Positions 1 through 8,666 of a stretch of 64,000 nucleotides of DNA are shown piece by piece; positions within the stretch are counted from its first letter, which is position 1, and every line of letters starts with the position of its first letter. The stretch lies in NCBI RefSeq assembly GCF_004123145.1, contig NZ_SDKC01000001.1, forward strand, positions 1,879,501 through 1,943,500. The letters are read 5' to 3'. The translations under genes and the position numbers were made by a program. The notes below the pieces were generated by a model. That model made no database searches and was not told the origin of the DNA. It saw only the letters and a program-made list of their open reading frames with translations. This stretch comes from Blautia faecicola (lineage in GTDB: Bacteria > Bacillota > Clostridia > Lachnospirales > Lachnospiraceae).

Positions 1-1135
1 TTTCTCCTCTGGCAGTGAGTCCATATTTATCGTTTGTCACACTGTAAATCAGCTTGGCGGCAGATAAAAGAATCAGTCTTTTACGCGTTTCATCAATACT
101 TTCCCTGTCGAATCCGTAAGATACCTTAGCTATGATAGAAAGCGTTTTTGCATTTTTCGGTTCTTTTCTGAGCTCTGCCAGCAATTCATAGACAAATAAA
201 TATCTTGCTTCCAGACATGCGATCAGATCAACCGGTGATTGTTTTTCAATCCATGTATTTCCAAGTTCAGAGGTTACATACATATTCTTACTGATACGAT
301 CAACAAATCCTATTTTTTCCAGAAATGAAAGAAACATATTCGACGATGACACTGCAATCTGATAATTGATTTTCGAATATTCCCGAATCTCCTCGATAGA
401 AATCGCCTGATTCATCAATTGCAAATATGCGCTGATTGTTATACATGCATCGGCTGTTTTTCCCGGCATGTATCCGATCGCCATTCTTTTTTTCTCTGTT
501 GGTGCAGGCTTTAAGGCACTTGCCCATTCTGACATTGGAAGCTGGGTTTCCAGAAGTGTTTCGTCCGGTTCTTCCTCTGTCTCTGACGGCATAGTAACCT
601 CTATCTGCTGCAGAAATTCCTGTCCTTTTTGTGTCAGACTATACTCCAGTTTATATTCTTCAAACCGAACCATATCCACATCCCGAAACCATTTGATCCG
701 GTTATGAATTTCAGAATTTGTTTTCCAGTTCAAATGATATTCTTCTGCAATTTTCAGGAGTTCCTGTGAGTTTTTTGGTTTTTGAAGATAGAATAATATT
801 TCTCCCATAAATACAATTGTTGAACAGAAAACAGCGGTAGAAAAGCAACTATCCTGTCGTTCCAAAACCATTTCTCCTAATTCTGTCAGCGTCCACACCT
901 GTTTCTCTTTATTAACCAGACCAATCGGACGGATCCATTCACACATTCGACCTAAGGTGGCTGTGCTGTTGCTTCCTTCAATATTAAGCATTATATTTGC
1001 TGATTTACCGTCCTTGACCATTTTCAGAATATAGTACAACACTTTATCCTGCCCCATATCTCCACTGGGCAGTTTTGGCATTCCAAATGCTTTTTGTTTC
1101 CATTCTCTGTTTTCCGGATATTCACTATTTGTCAT
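1..1135 (-). CDS. Multi-winged-helix protein of unknown function (C-terminus beyond window)
   Basis: The frame is open from an ATG at 1135 to base 1, giving 378 residues without a stop, so the 3' end lies outside the window. The start follows GTGGGGGAAAAACAA, a good ribosome site. I see four stretches that read like winged-helix DNA-binding units, at about residues 28-92, 115-178, 228-298 and 303-378. Each ends in a wing-like pattern such as WTLTELGEMVL, YSLTQKGQEFL, MYVTSELGNTW and YGLTARGE. An acidic linker (about 183-196) separates the second and third. No catalytic motif, signal peptide or membrane segment is visible. The gene lies 70 bp downstream of the IS-split nuclease-helicase, on the same strand, and probably shared its transcript. 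I do not recognise a named family; a DNA-sensing or regulatory partner of the helicase is an inference. Confidence 0.75.
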   Translation of the reverse strand, partial: MTNSEYPENREWKQKAFGMPKLPSGDMGQDKVLYYILKMVKDGKSANIMLNIEGSNSTATLGRMCEWIRPIGLVNKEKQVWTLTELGEMVLERQDSCFSTAVFCSTIVFMGEILFYLQKPKNSQELLKIAEEYHLNWKTNSEIHNRIKWFRDVDMVRFEEYKLEYSLTQKGQEFLQQIEVTMPSETEEEPDETLLETQLPMSEWASALKPAPTEKKRMAIGYMPGKTADACITISAYLQLMNQAISIEEIREYSKINYQIAVSSSNMFLSFLEKIGFVDRISKNMYVTSELGNTWIEKQSPVDLIACLEARYLFVYELLAELRKEPKNAKTLSIIAKVSYGFDRESIDETRKRLILLSAAKLIYSVTNDKYGLTARGE

Positions 1136-1205
1136 TTGTTTTTCCCCCACTATATCACATACATTGGCAACATGTGTAATGAACTTATTTTTGCTTAAAA
1201 ATCAT

Positions 1206-2100
1206 TTAAACTCCGCCCATCCCGTCATAATACTTCCGCAAATCTTCCCTCATCTGTCTCCGCACTCTTTCCCAGTCTTCCTCTTTCATTTGTCCAAACA
1301 GCGCATGGTTCATCGAAATCACGCTCAAATCTTTCGAATAATACAGAAATCTCTTTCTTTCAAATTTTTCAAATGGATTCGTAAGCATATTTCTCTGCAC
1401 CGCTTTTCGGTCTTTCAGCATTTTTTCATCATACGGGCAGGTGCTTCGATCCACCTGGAGTCCTCTGGCCAATCTGTCCTGATAAAAGGCAATATAATCA
1501 TCCAGAACATCTTCTATTTTCGCGTCTCCGATAGCATCTATATGTTTCACAATCGCCAGCAGGAACGGCATTTTATACGAAAGTGAGTAATCTCTTTCTT
1601 CCAGGAATTCAAAGAAATCTTCTTTGATCGTACTGTCATTATGTTCTTTGATGTTTAATTCTTTCCGGTATTTTTCGACATCGTCCGGACTGAACAGGTA
1701 AATGGATTTGTTGCCGAACCGGTATTCTACACTCGGCACGATCTTTTTCTTTTTGACCCAGCTTGTCACGGTTCCAGTACTGACGAAATATTCTCTGGCA
1801 ACCTGTTCCTGACTGAGATAATCGCCATATTTTTCCTCGAAAGAATTGATATCGACTTCCATGATACGTTCAATTCTTTCTTTCAGCCCATCGATAACAA
1901 CCATATCTCCGGGTGTATAATCTGTTTTTATAATATCTCCAAACGGCACATAATATGAATTGGCAAAGATCGTGTGCATATTACAGGCTTTGATCATTGC
2001 ACCATACTCGTCCACCACATCGATAACGATAATATTTTTCTTTGTATCCGTTTTCCGCAGTCCTCTTCCAATCTGCTGCAGATAGAGCACTTTGGAAAGC
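1206..2100 (-). pseudogene. C-terminal fragment of IS-interrupted SF2 helicase
   Basis: This is the 3' half of the helicase gene whose 5' half is at 3927-5570. It begins directly at the insertion sequence and carries helicase motif VI (VLYLQQIGRGLR) followed by about 270 residues. A MerR/excisionase-like helix-turn-helix is readable as YLSQEQVAREYFVSTGTV, followed by WVKKKK and a wing-like stretch. Joining it to the 5' fragment over one copy of the 4-bp target duplication restores the reading frame as ARPT-LSKVLYLQQIGRGLR. No ribosome site of its own is visible near its first GTG (2090), so the fragment is probably not translated. Stop TAA at 1206-1208. Confidence 0.85.
2097..2100. repeat. 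Target-site duplication AAGC, left copy
   Basis: AAGC borders the left end of the insertion sequence and recurs at 3927-3930 on the right. A 4-bp duplication is within the range known for IS3-family elements. Removing the element and one AAGC restores an in-frame helicase gene, which supports these exact borders. Confidence 0.75.
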
Positions 2101-2181
2101 CCCTGTGTGTTAGGATAGTTGTCAGTGAAAGATAATTACTTTTGTGGTAGTATAGAGCCATCACAGGAAGGAGCTTTCACT

Positions 2182-2676
2182 ATGAACTATAGTCCAGAAT
2201 TAAAGGATGCACTCCTTAGAAGGATGCTTCCACCAAACAATGAATCCATTACCAAGATTTCCAGGGAAGAAGGTATCTCTGAACAGACACTTCGTAACTG
2301 GCGGGATAAAGCCAGAAAGGAAGGTTATGCCGCTCCTGGTACAGATGCTGTCCCTGACGACTGGAGCACACAGGACAAATTTTTAGTTGTCGTTGAAACA
2401 GCAAGCATGAATGAGACGGAACTTGCTGAGTATGCCCGTAAAAAAGGACTTTATATTGAACAGATCAAAGCCTGGAAAGATGCCTGCATGAATGCAAATG
2501 GCGGTATCGCGAAGGAAGCTTCCCGGCTTAACCGTGAACTCAAGGATTCTGAAAAAGAACGCAGAAAACTTGAAAAAGAATTACAGCGCAAGGAAAAAGC
2601 TCTTGCGGAAGCGGCAGCTTTACTTGTACTGTCAAAAAAAGCAAATGCGATCTGGGGGGATCCAGAGGACGAATGA
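2182..2676 (+). CDS. IS3-family transposase OrfA
   Basis: A 164-residue protein. The ATG at 2182 follows AAGGAGCTTTCACT; a longer frame starting with TTG at 2119 would run through the terminal repeat and is less likely. Residues 15-45 form a helix-turn-helix (ITKISREEGISEQTLRNWR), the usual end-binding domain of OrfA proteins. Residues 110-155 are rich in K/E with a heptad pattern and look like a coiled coil. The stop overlaps the OrfB start as ATGA (2673-2676). That suggests translational coupling rather than the -1 frameshift used by many IS3 relatives. Confidence 0.9.
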   Translation: MNYSPELKDALLRRMLPPNNESITKISREEGISEQTLRNWRDKARKEGYAAPGTDAVPDDWSTQDKFLVVVETASMNETELAEYARKKGLYIEQIKAWKDACMNANGGIAKEASRLNRELKDSEKERRKLEKELQRKEKALAEAAALLVLSKKANAIWGDPEDE

Positions 2677-3758
2677 TCAGCGCCCCAGACCGCGAAACTG
2701 CTGTACTGCTGATCGATGAGGCCATTGCATCGGGGGCTACCTGCAAAAAGGCATGTGACCGTCTCGGGATCACGGAACGGACTTTCTACCGTTGGAAAAA
2801 ACGAAAGACAGATACGGATTCCTATGGGGATGGACGTCCTTCAGCAGATCACTCGGATCCTGCAAATAAGATATCGGCAGAGATACGCCGGGAGATCATA
2901 AGTATCTGTAACAGGCCAGAATACGCAAGCATGGCACCATGTGAGATCGTTCCTGCATTAGCCGATGAGGGGATTTATGTTGCCTCTGAATCAACCTTTT
3001 ACCGTGTATTGCGGGAAGAAAAAATGTTAAATCATCGTGGACGCAGCGAAGCACCAAAACACAACCGTCCATCTACATACAGCGCAACAGCTCCGAATCA
3101 GGTGTATATGTGGGATATCACTTATCTGAATGGACCACATAAAGGGATGTTTTATTACCTGTACCTTTTTTCAGACCTTTATGACCGTAGTATCGTTGGC
3201 TGGGAAGTCTACGAAGAAGAAAGTGCAGACTGTGCCAGCAGCTTGATCAAAAGGATCTGTCTGAAACAAGGCCGGCTCACTACAGAACCGTTAGTGTTAC
3301 ATTCTGATAACGGCTCACCCATGAAAGGGGCAACAATGCTGGCGACACTGTATCAGCTTGGAATCACCCCTTCAAACAGCAGACCGCGTGTGAGCAATGA
3401 TAATCCATACGCCGAAAGCCTATTCAAAACGCTGAAGTATCGTCCGAATTATCAGCCCAAAGGATTTGGAACACTGGAAGAGGCACGGGAATGGGTCAGC
3501 CTGTTTGTAAAGTGGTATAACCACGATCACCATCACAGTGGGTTGAAGTTTCTTACTCCATACCAGCGCCGCAGCGGCTTGTCTGATAAGATACTGGCCA
3601 AACGCAAAGAGGTCTACGAAGCTGCCAAAGCAGAGCATCCAGAACGTTGGAATGGACGTGCAACCCGTGACTGGAGTCTTCCAGATACAGTGTATCTGAA
3701 TCCGGATAAGATGCCGGAGCAGCTTGAAACAGAAGCTGAAAAGACTGCTGTATCATAA
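2673..3758 (+). CDS. IS3-family transposase OrfB, DDE integrase
   Basis: A 361-residue transposase. An N-terminal helix-turn-helix (CDRLGITERTFYRWKK) is followed by an HTH_21-like segment and the integrase core. The catalytic triad is readable as D148 (MWDITYL), D212 (LHSDNGSP) and E248 (NDNPYAESLFKTLK), with the DD(35)E spacing of IS3. The C-terminal WYNHDHHHSGL stretch is also typical. It starts at the ATG overlapping the OrfA stop. The frame is full length with no disruption, so the element may be mobile. Confidence 0.93.
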   Translation: MISAPDRETAVLLIDEAIASGATCKKACDRLGITERTFYRWKKRKTDTDSYGDGRPSADHSDPANKISAEIRREIISICNRPEYASMAPCEIVPALADEGIYVASESTFYRVLREEKMLNHRGRSEAPKHNRPSTYSATAPNQVYMWDITYLNGPHKGMFYYLYLFSDLYDRSIVGWEVYEEESADCASSLIKRICLKQGRLTTEPLVLHSDNGSPMKGATMLATLYQLGITPSNSRPRVSNDNPYAESLFKTLKYRPNYQPKGFGTLEEAREWVSLFVKWYNHDHHHSGLKFLTPYQRRSGLSDKILAKRKEVYEAAKAEHPERWNGRATRDWSLPDTVYLNPDKMPEQLETEAEKTAVS

Positions 3759-3794
3759 AAATCAATTCATTCAAAATGCTAGCGCTCAAGCAGG

Positions 3795-3860
3795 GTTCTG
3801 TGCCTGACGTGATTGCCAATAAATTAGATCATTTATTGATACTCACGTCAGGTACAGAAC
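3795..3860. terminator. Long hairpin at the 3' end of the IS
   Basis: GTTCTGTGCCTGACGTGA at 3795-3812 pairs with TCACGTCAGGTACAGAAC at 3843-3860 (one mismatch). The loop holds a smaller inverted repeat (AATAAA...TTTATT). It lies 37 bp after the OrfB stop and inside the element. It may end transposase transcription or insulate the element, but there is no clear U-run. Confidence 0.5.
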
Positions 3861-3920
3861 AATATCTGATAACCTGCACGAACAAAAAATATAAATTTTT
3901 ACTGACAACTACCTTGACAA

Positions 3921-5570
3921 TCAGCGAAGCGTAGGTCTTGCCATAACGAGAATTCCCAGTTCCGGATAGTCCCAGCCCTCGGAGATCATATTACAGGCAC
4001 ACAAAAACCGAATCTTCTTCTGTTTAAAATCTGCCATAACAGCCGCCGGATTCTTTGTCTGTCTGGTGTAGCTGGCTGCAGTGATATTGGCTTTGTTGAG
4101 TAGTTTTGCCATCTCATTTGCATGGGCAACATTGACACAAAAGATGACTCCCTGCCGTCTGGCAGCTTCTCCGTCTCCAAAATATTCCTGAAGGACATTG
4201 ACAATCAGCTCATTTCTTGAAGTAACCCGTATTCTTTTTTCAAGATCTGCATTGATATAGTCTTTTCCGTTGAATCGGACTTTTGAAAGATCAATATTTG
4301 TTTCGATCCTGTAAACATTTGCCCGGGCAACGATTCCTTTTTCCATGGCTTCTTTTAAGGATAACGAAGTGGAGTATGTTCCGAAAACTGTTTCCAGTTT
4401 TTTCTTATCCGGACGCTGATCCGTTGCGGTAAGTCCAACCGTAAAATCCGCCTCATAATACTGAATCACTCTTTTCAGCATCGGTGCAACCGCATGATGC
4501 GCCTCATCCACTACGATATAATTGTAATAATCTGCTGGAAATTCCGTATAATGTCTGCACATATAGGCATAGGTTCTGATCTCAATTTTCTCTGCCAGTT
4601 CCGGTACGGATTCCTGTACTCTTGCCCTCCAGTCCGCAAGAATATTGATTCCCGGAACCAGTATCAGTCCTCTGAATCCCGGTTTTTCTTTTGCAAATTC
4701 GCGCAGGTCTTCCTCTACAATCCTGGATTTTCCGGATGCCGTTGGTAATACGATCAAAAATGCTTTGATACCTGCCATTCTACGTTTTTGTATTTCCTGT
4801 AAACTGATCGTCTGGTGTTCATATAATTCCACTTTTCTGTCGATTTTCAATCCGTCATCGACAAATGCTGTGGTATCTTTTCCGAAATATTGTTTGATAT
4901 CATCTTCGATTCGATTTTGAAACGCACAATCTTCTTTTGAAAATCGGAACAGTTTGATTCCCCATAAAACACAGGTATTCTGTTTCTTCAACTGTTTTTT
5001 GTATTTTTCTTCTCCGATAATCTGTGGATGATGAAAACTCAGTCCATTTTCTTCTACAGCGTATCTTTCATTCTGTGTTCTGATAAAATAATCGAGAAAA
5101 TAATTGTTTCCGTTTTCATCACAGATTCCATATTCGCGTGTCAAATATCTGAGCGCATTCATACCGTAGGTATTTGAAAAGCTATCCTCAAAATGGATCT
5201 CCAGAGGTGATGCATCCGCCTGTTCTGCCCGGTCCCCAACGGTTATCCTGTAATCTTCAGGTAATGTCATTTCATCGTTAGCAAGATAGCTGTCAACTTC
5301 AGACTGTATATAACCTAAGAAACGAAAAACTCTTTTAAACTGATGGATATAACTGTTCTGTTTGTTTGTAATAAGCATATAAGAAAAAACAGGCTCACCC
5401 GGGTTATGGTCACAAATATTTTCATCAATAATGACCATATCGATGCCATTATCATAAAATCTTGATATTCCACCATTCGGGTAGTTCACCTGTTCTCTCA
5501 AAGAAAAATCTGTATGTTGTATCAGAAAATTATCGCTATCTGCTGCTCTCACCATATTCTCTGTCTCCAT
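3921..5570 (-). pseudogene. N-terminal fragment of IS-interrupted nuclease-SF2 helicase
   Basis: This is the 5' part of a gene that would encode about 844 residues if the IS were removed. The present frame ends at residue 549, the stop being formed inside the IS end. Residues about 155-230 resemble the Vsr/DUF559-type restriction-endonuclease-like fold: YFLDYFIRTQNERYAVEENG with candidate acidic residues D160 and E173, then a basic helix and a WGIKLFRFSKED strand. The helicase core has a Q motif-like QTISLQEIQ, Walker A PTASGKS (276-282), DEAH (355-358) and TAT (381-383). Motif VI is on the other fragment. The ATG at 5570 lacks an SD; the ATG at 5555 has GGAGA 8 nt upstream and may be the true start. 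A restriction or antiphage role is inferred from architecture only. Confidence 0.85.
3927..3930. repeat. Target-site duplication AAGC, right copy
   Basis: Right-hand copy of the AAGC duplication that brackets the IS; see 2097-2100. It is the residue of the helicase codons ACG CTT read on the minus strand. Confidence 0.75.
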
Positions 5571-5608
5571 TATTTTAAATCCGTATTAAAAATGATGCAT
5601 TATTTTAT

Positions 5609-5638
5609 ATTATAGCATATAACAGGTAATGTTTCCAA
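5609..5638 (-). promoter_or_regulatory. Promoter of the nuclease-helicase gene
   Basis: On the minus strand, TTGGAA (5633-5638) and a perfect TATAAT (5609-5614) are separated by 18 bp. Transcription would start near 5602, about 30-45 bp before the start codon. Nothing else in 5571-5740 looks like a gene. Confidence 0.65.
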
Positions 5639-5744
5639 AGCTTTTCGACATTTTATAGTGTATTTTGCTATTTTATTCGACACTTCTCGACAAATTATTA
5701 TTTATTTTTCCAATTCATATTGTTTTCCAGATGTTTCTTTCCAT

Positions 5745-5787
5745 AATCAAAATTGCTCCACTGGATCAATTATCGATATGAAATGCA
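5745..5787 (-). repeat. Terminator-associated repeat family R2, copy 1
   Basis: Read on the minus strand it is TGCATTTCATATCGATAATT followed by GATCCAGTGGAGCAATTTTGATT. The same 40-base pattern recurs at 33244-33285, 46999-47043 and, degenerate, at 36227-36257. Each copy is on the minus strand directly after an intrinsic terminator. The core (TTGATCCA-TGGATCAA) is an inverted repeat. Confidence 0.7.
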
Positions 5788-5790
5788 ATA

Positions 5791-5827
5791 AAACCGCTAT
5801 TACCGTTCTTCCAGATAATAGCGGTTT
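5791..5827 (-). terminator. Intrinsic terminator of the DUF3786 gene
   Basis: AAACCGCTATTA (5791-5802) is the inverted complement of TAATAGCGGTTT (5816-5827). On the minus strand the stem is followed by TTTTATTGCATTT. It lies 15 bp after the stop of the gene at 5843-6463. Confidence 0.75.
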
Positions 5828-5842
5828 ATAGCAACCTGTTCT

Positions 5843-6463
5843 TTACTTTCGCTCCATCTCTTCTCCCACTCTCTCCAGCAAATGTCCAATTGCAAACATC
5901 ACCGTCTCATAATGCATATACTCCAGAATGTTCCGGTCCACCAGCACCTGCAAACTCGCTGGGAATTCGTCATCGGATTCCCAGAATCTCAGTACGACAA
6001 GCAGAAACGAAAACATTTCCAGCTGATAAGCCACATCGTCTTTTTCCATCTTAATCCCATGCAGCCGCTCGCAGGCTTTTGCAAGTTCTGCAGTCTTTCC
6101 ATCGAATTTCTTTCCTGCATCCTTGAAAAAGTTACTGTCATTTGCCAGATTTCCTCCCCGCACCGTAGAAAGGCTGCCGATATGAACCCATTCATGGGCG
6201 GGATGACAGTATTCTTTGGAATTACACAGGACATCGTAAATTGTCATGGCTTCGTTGTAATTTGCATTTTCTTCCGTCTGGAATTCATCCACAGACCAGG
6301 TGATTCCTCCGGTGATGCGGTTAATCCGGTATTTTCTTCCTACAAAGAAAATATAGAGATACTTTTCATCATGCTCCAGAGCAAATTTCCGGATCATTTT
6401 TTCCTGATCGTATTCCAGGAAATGGGAGGACATACGGTCTTTCATCGTTTCATAGTTTGACAT
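5843..6463 (-). CDS. DUF3786 family protein
   Basis: A 206-residue soluble protein without signal peptide or membrane segments. The opening (NYETMKDRMSSHFLEYDQ) and the close (VDRNILEYMHYETVMFAIGH) match what I recall of DUF3786 proteins of Clostridia. A His/Glu cluster (HPAHEWVHIGSL) in the middle could bind metal or be structural; no function is established. It is a single-gene unit with its own terminator, and a 13-bp inverted repeat in its leader (6490-6532) may be a regulatory site. The start at 6463 follows AAAGGAAAAATCGAC. Confidence 0.75.
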   Translation of the reverse strand: MSNYETMKDRMSSHFLEYDQEKMIRKFALEHDEKYLYIFFVGRKYRINRITGGITWSVDEFQTEENANYNEAMTIYDVLCNSKEYCHPAHEWVHIGSLSTVRGGNLANDSNFFKDAGKKFDGKTAELAKACERLHGIKMEKDDVAYQLEMFSFLLVVLRFWESDDEFPASLQVLVDRNILEYMHYETVMFAIGHLLERVGEEMERK

Positions 6464-6489
6464 GTCGATTTTTCCTTTCTATGGATCAT

Positions 6490-6532
6490 ATATTATCCAA
6501 AATCTGGATTTTTTACTTGTTTTGGATAATAT
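6490..6532. promoter_or_regulatory. Inverted repeat upstream of the DUF3786 gene
   Basis: ATATTATCCAAAA (6490-6502) is mirrored exactly by TTTTGGATAATAT (6520-6532), with a 17-base spacer, 27 bp before the start codon. It could be an operator for a dimeric regulator or an mRNA leader hairpin. No U-run follows, so it is not an obvious terminator. Confidence 0.5.
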
Positions 6533-6654
6533 GTTATCTATAAAAATCATATCACATCAAATAAAATTTGCAATTTTAATTCCATCTTCAGCCACCGCGT
6601 TAATCACCAGTTTCTTATGAAGGAAAAGATTTTCGTTCATTGCTCGAACAACCA

Positions 6655-6708
6655 AAAACAGAGTATTTTCAAATTTTGTTGTATCTCAAAATCAAAAATA
6701 CTCTGTTT
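6655..6708 (-). terminator. Terminator of the Na/Pi cotransporter gene
   Basis: AAAACAGAGTATTTT (6655-6669) pairs with AAAATACTCTGTTT (6695-6708). On the minus strand the stem is followed by TTTTTGG. It begins about 40 bp past the stop of the gene at 6747-8474. Confidence 0.7.
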
Positions 6709-6746
6709 CTCTTAAATTATATATTTCTTATCACTGTTATTATCTT

Positions 6747-8474
6747 TTACACAGCCTCCACAACCGCAGACGGTGTTGCAAAGTTTCTGGCAGCTTCGCC
6801 TAATTTTACATATCCCTGATTATCCAGAGCTTCTTCTGCGATACTTACGCAGTTGTCTGCAGCTCGGTCCAGGTTGTAGAGGATGCCGGAGAAGTAGCCG
6901 GTCATCGCCGGATCGCATTTCTGATTCTTTACGCGGTTCAAGTGGGCTTTGTTGAATTTCTTTTCTGCTTTATGCAGTTTCTTTTTATTTTTAAATACCA
7001 GTTCCGCTTCCTCTTCGCTGCCCTGTTTTACCGCTGTCATCGCCTGACGCAGCAGAGACAGAAGGACATCGATACAATTTTCAATCTCCTTACCGGCTTC
7101 CTCGGAAAAGCTCATGCCATCGTCCTGGATTTTCATCCAGATGCTGTCGATATCCTGACACCGGTCGGCGATACGTTCGATATTGTTGGTTACATACAGA
7201 AGTCCTGCTGTTTGTTCAGACTGAAGCTCTGTCAGATTACCACTGGAAAACAATTTGGTGATATAGTCCGTGATTTCTTCCTGCAGGTGCTGGACGATAT
7301 CCAGCTGATTTTTGAATTTTTCATATGCAGCTGAGGTCTTTTTCTGATTCAGAGAACCTTTCAGGCTGTTCAGCATATGTACGGCAAATCCTGCCAGATT
7401 CTCCAGTTCCTGAGATACCAGATACATCGCAGCCACCGGCTGATCAATCACTTTGTTATCCAGATACTTCGGTTCATAAACTACACCTGTGTTCTTATCT
7501 TCTCCGCGTATAATCGTGGTAACGATCTTCACCATAATCGGGATCAGCGGCAGCCATACCAGCGTACAGACCACGTTGAATGTCGTATGTGCATTGGCAA
7601 TCTGGCGGGAGATCACATCGATCTCATTTCCTTTTGGAGAGATATAACGTATAAATTGTGCAAACCACGGAATGATCCAGATAAATACGCAGGTACCCGT
7701 GATATTGAAAAAGCTGTGTGCAATTGCGGTACGTTTTGCATCTTTGGATTGTCCGATGGATGCCAGAAGTGCTGTGATCGTCGTACCGATATTATCGCCA
7801 AGCAAAATCGGAATCGCTCCTGTCAGTCCGATCACGCTGCTGACACCGTCCGGTCCTGCCTGGGAAGCAAAGCTCTGAAGGACTGCGATCGTTGCAGAGG
7901 AACTCTGTACCACCAGAGTCATCACCGCACCGAGGACAACACCCAGCACCGGAACAGAAGATACTTTTCCCATCAGATCTACAAAGATCGGGCTTCCTGC
8001 CAGTGGTTTCATAACGCTGCCCATGATCTCGATTCCTTCAAACAAAAGTCCGAAAGAAAAGATAACCATACCAATATTTTTAACCTTTTCTTTTTTCCCT
8101 AAGAAGTTCAGCATGAATCCGATGAAGATCAACGGATAAATGTAATCACTGATTTTGAATGCCATCAGCTGGGCAGTCATCGTCGTACCGATGTTGGCTC
8201 CAAAGATAACGGAAATCGCCTGTGGCAGGCTCATCAGTCCGGCACTTACAAAGCCGATGACCATAACGGTAGTTGCCGAACTGCTCTGTAACACAGCCGT
8301 AACCAGGGCTCCGGCCAGCGCTCCCATGATCGGATTCTTCGTGAGAAATTCCAGAATCTTCTTCATCTTTTCTCCGGCTGCCTTTTGCAGCGCATCACTC
8401 ATACTGTTCATTCCATAAAGGAACAGCGCCAACCCACCAATCAGCCCAAATACTACTTTTACATTTTCATTCAT
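6747..8474 (-). CDS. Na/Pi cotransporter family protein with PhoU-like domain
   Basis: A 575-residue membrane protein of the NptA/PhoU-fusion type, which imports phosphate with sodium. Two copies of the Na_Pi_cotrans repeat carry the QSSSATTV signature: AVLQSSSATTVMVIG near residue 62 and LVVQSSSATIAVLQS near 190. About eight to nine hydrophobic segments lie before residue 330. The cytoplasmic C-terminal third (about 345-560) is helical and reads like two PhoU-type bundles, probably regulatory. The start at 8474 follows GGGAGAACACAAA. The gene is monocistronic with its own terminator. Phosphate as substrate is by family only. Confidence 0.88.
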   Translation of the reverse strand: MNENVKVVFGLIGGLALFLYGMNSMSDALQKAAGEKMKKILEFLTKNPIMGALAGALVTAVLQSSSATTVMVIGFVSAGLMSLPQAISVIFGANIGTTMTAQLMAFKISDYIYPLIFIGFMLNFLGKKEKVKNIGMVIFSFGLLFEGIEIMGSVMKPLAGSPIFVDLMGKVSSVPVLGVVLGAVMTLVVQSSSATIAVLQSFASQAGPDGVSSVIGLTGAIPILLGDNIGTTITALLASIGQSKDAKRTAIAHSFFNITGTCVFIWIIPWFAQFIRYISPKGNEIDVISRQIANAHTTFNVVCTLVWLPLIPIMVKIVTTIIRGEDKNTGVVYEPKYLDNKVIDQPVAAMYLVSQELENLAGFAVHMLNSLKGSLNQKKTSAAYEKFKNQLDIVQHLQEEITDYITKLFSSGNLTELQSEQTAGLLYVTNNIERIADRCQDIDSIWMKIQDDGMSFSEEAGKEIENCIDVLLSLLRQAMTAVKQGSEEEAELVFKNKKKLHKAEKKFNKAHLNRVKNQKCDPAMTGYFSGILYNLDRAADNCVSIAEEALDNQGYVKLGEAARNFATPSAVVEAV

Positions 8475-8666
8475 TTTGTGTTCTCCCTTTTCCGACAGCT
8501 GTCTGCTGCTCGATTCTTGAAATCATCTGTAAAATCTCTGTTATGAATCTGTATAATTCATTTACGGTTTACAGTATAGTGGGAGAACGCATATGGCTCT
8601 ATCATGGTATTGTATGATTTTCGTTAAATCTGTGTAAAGCTGGTAGTTAGTTCCTGTTAACTCCAG

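Larger units (their letters stand above)
2101..3926 (+). mobile_element. Complete IS3-family insertion sequence
   Basis: An 1826-bp element with imperfect terminal inverted repeats of about 25 bp. The left end reads CCCTGTGTGTTAGGATAGTT and the right end, read inward, CGCTGATTGTCAAGGTAGTT; both continue as GTCAG. It is flanked by AAGC duplications. It carries two overlapping transposase frames and a downstream hairpin (3795-3860). Both frames and the DDE triad are intact, so the copy looks recent and possibly active. It lies inside the helicase motif VI region, in the opposite orientation to that gene. Confidence 0.9.

Noticed and set aside
2673-2676. Programmed -1 frameshift between OrfA and OrfB
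   Set aside because: The ATGA overlap and no clear A-rich slippery heptamer at the junction favour coupled initiation of OrfB.
2101-3926. Larger mobile island or prophage around the IS
   Set aside because: No integrase, phage structural or conjugation genes flank it; the element ends are defined by the AAGC duplication.
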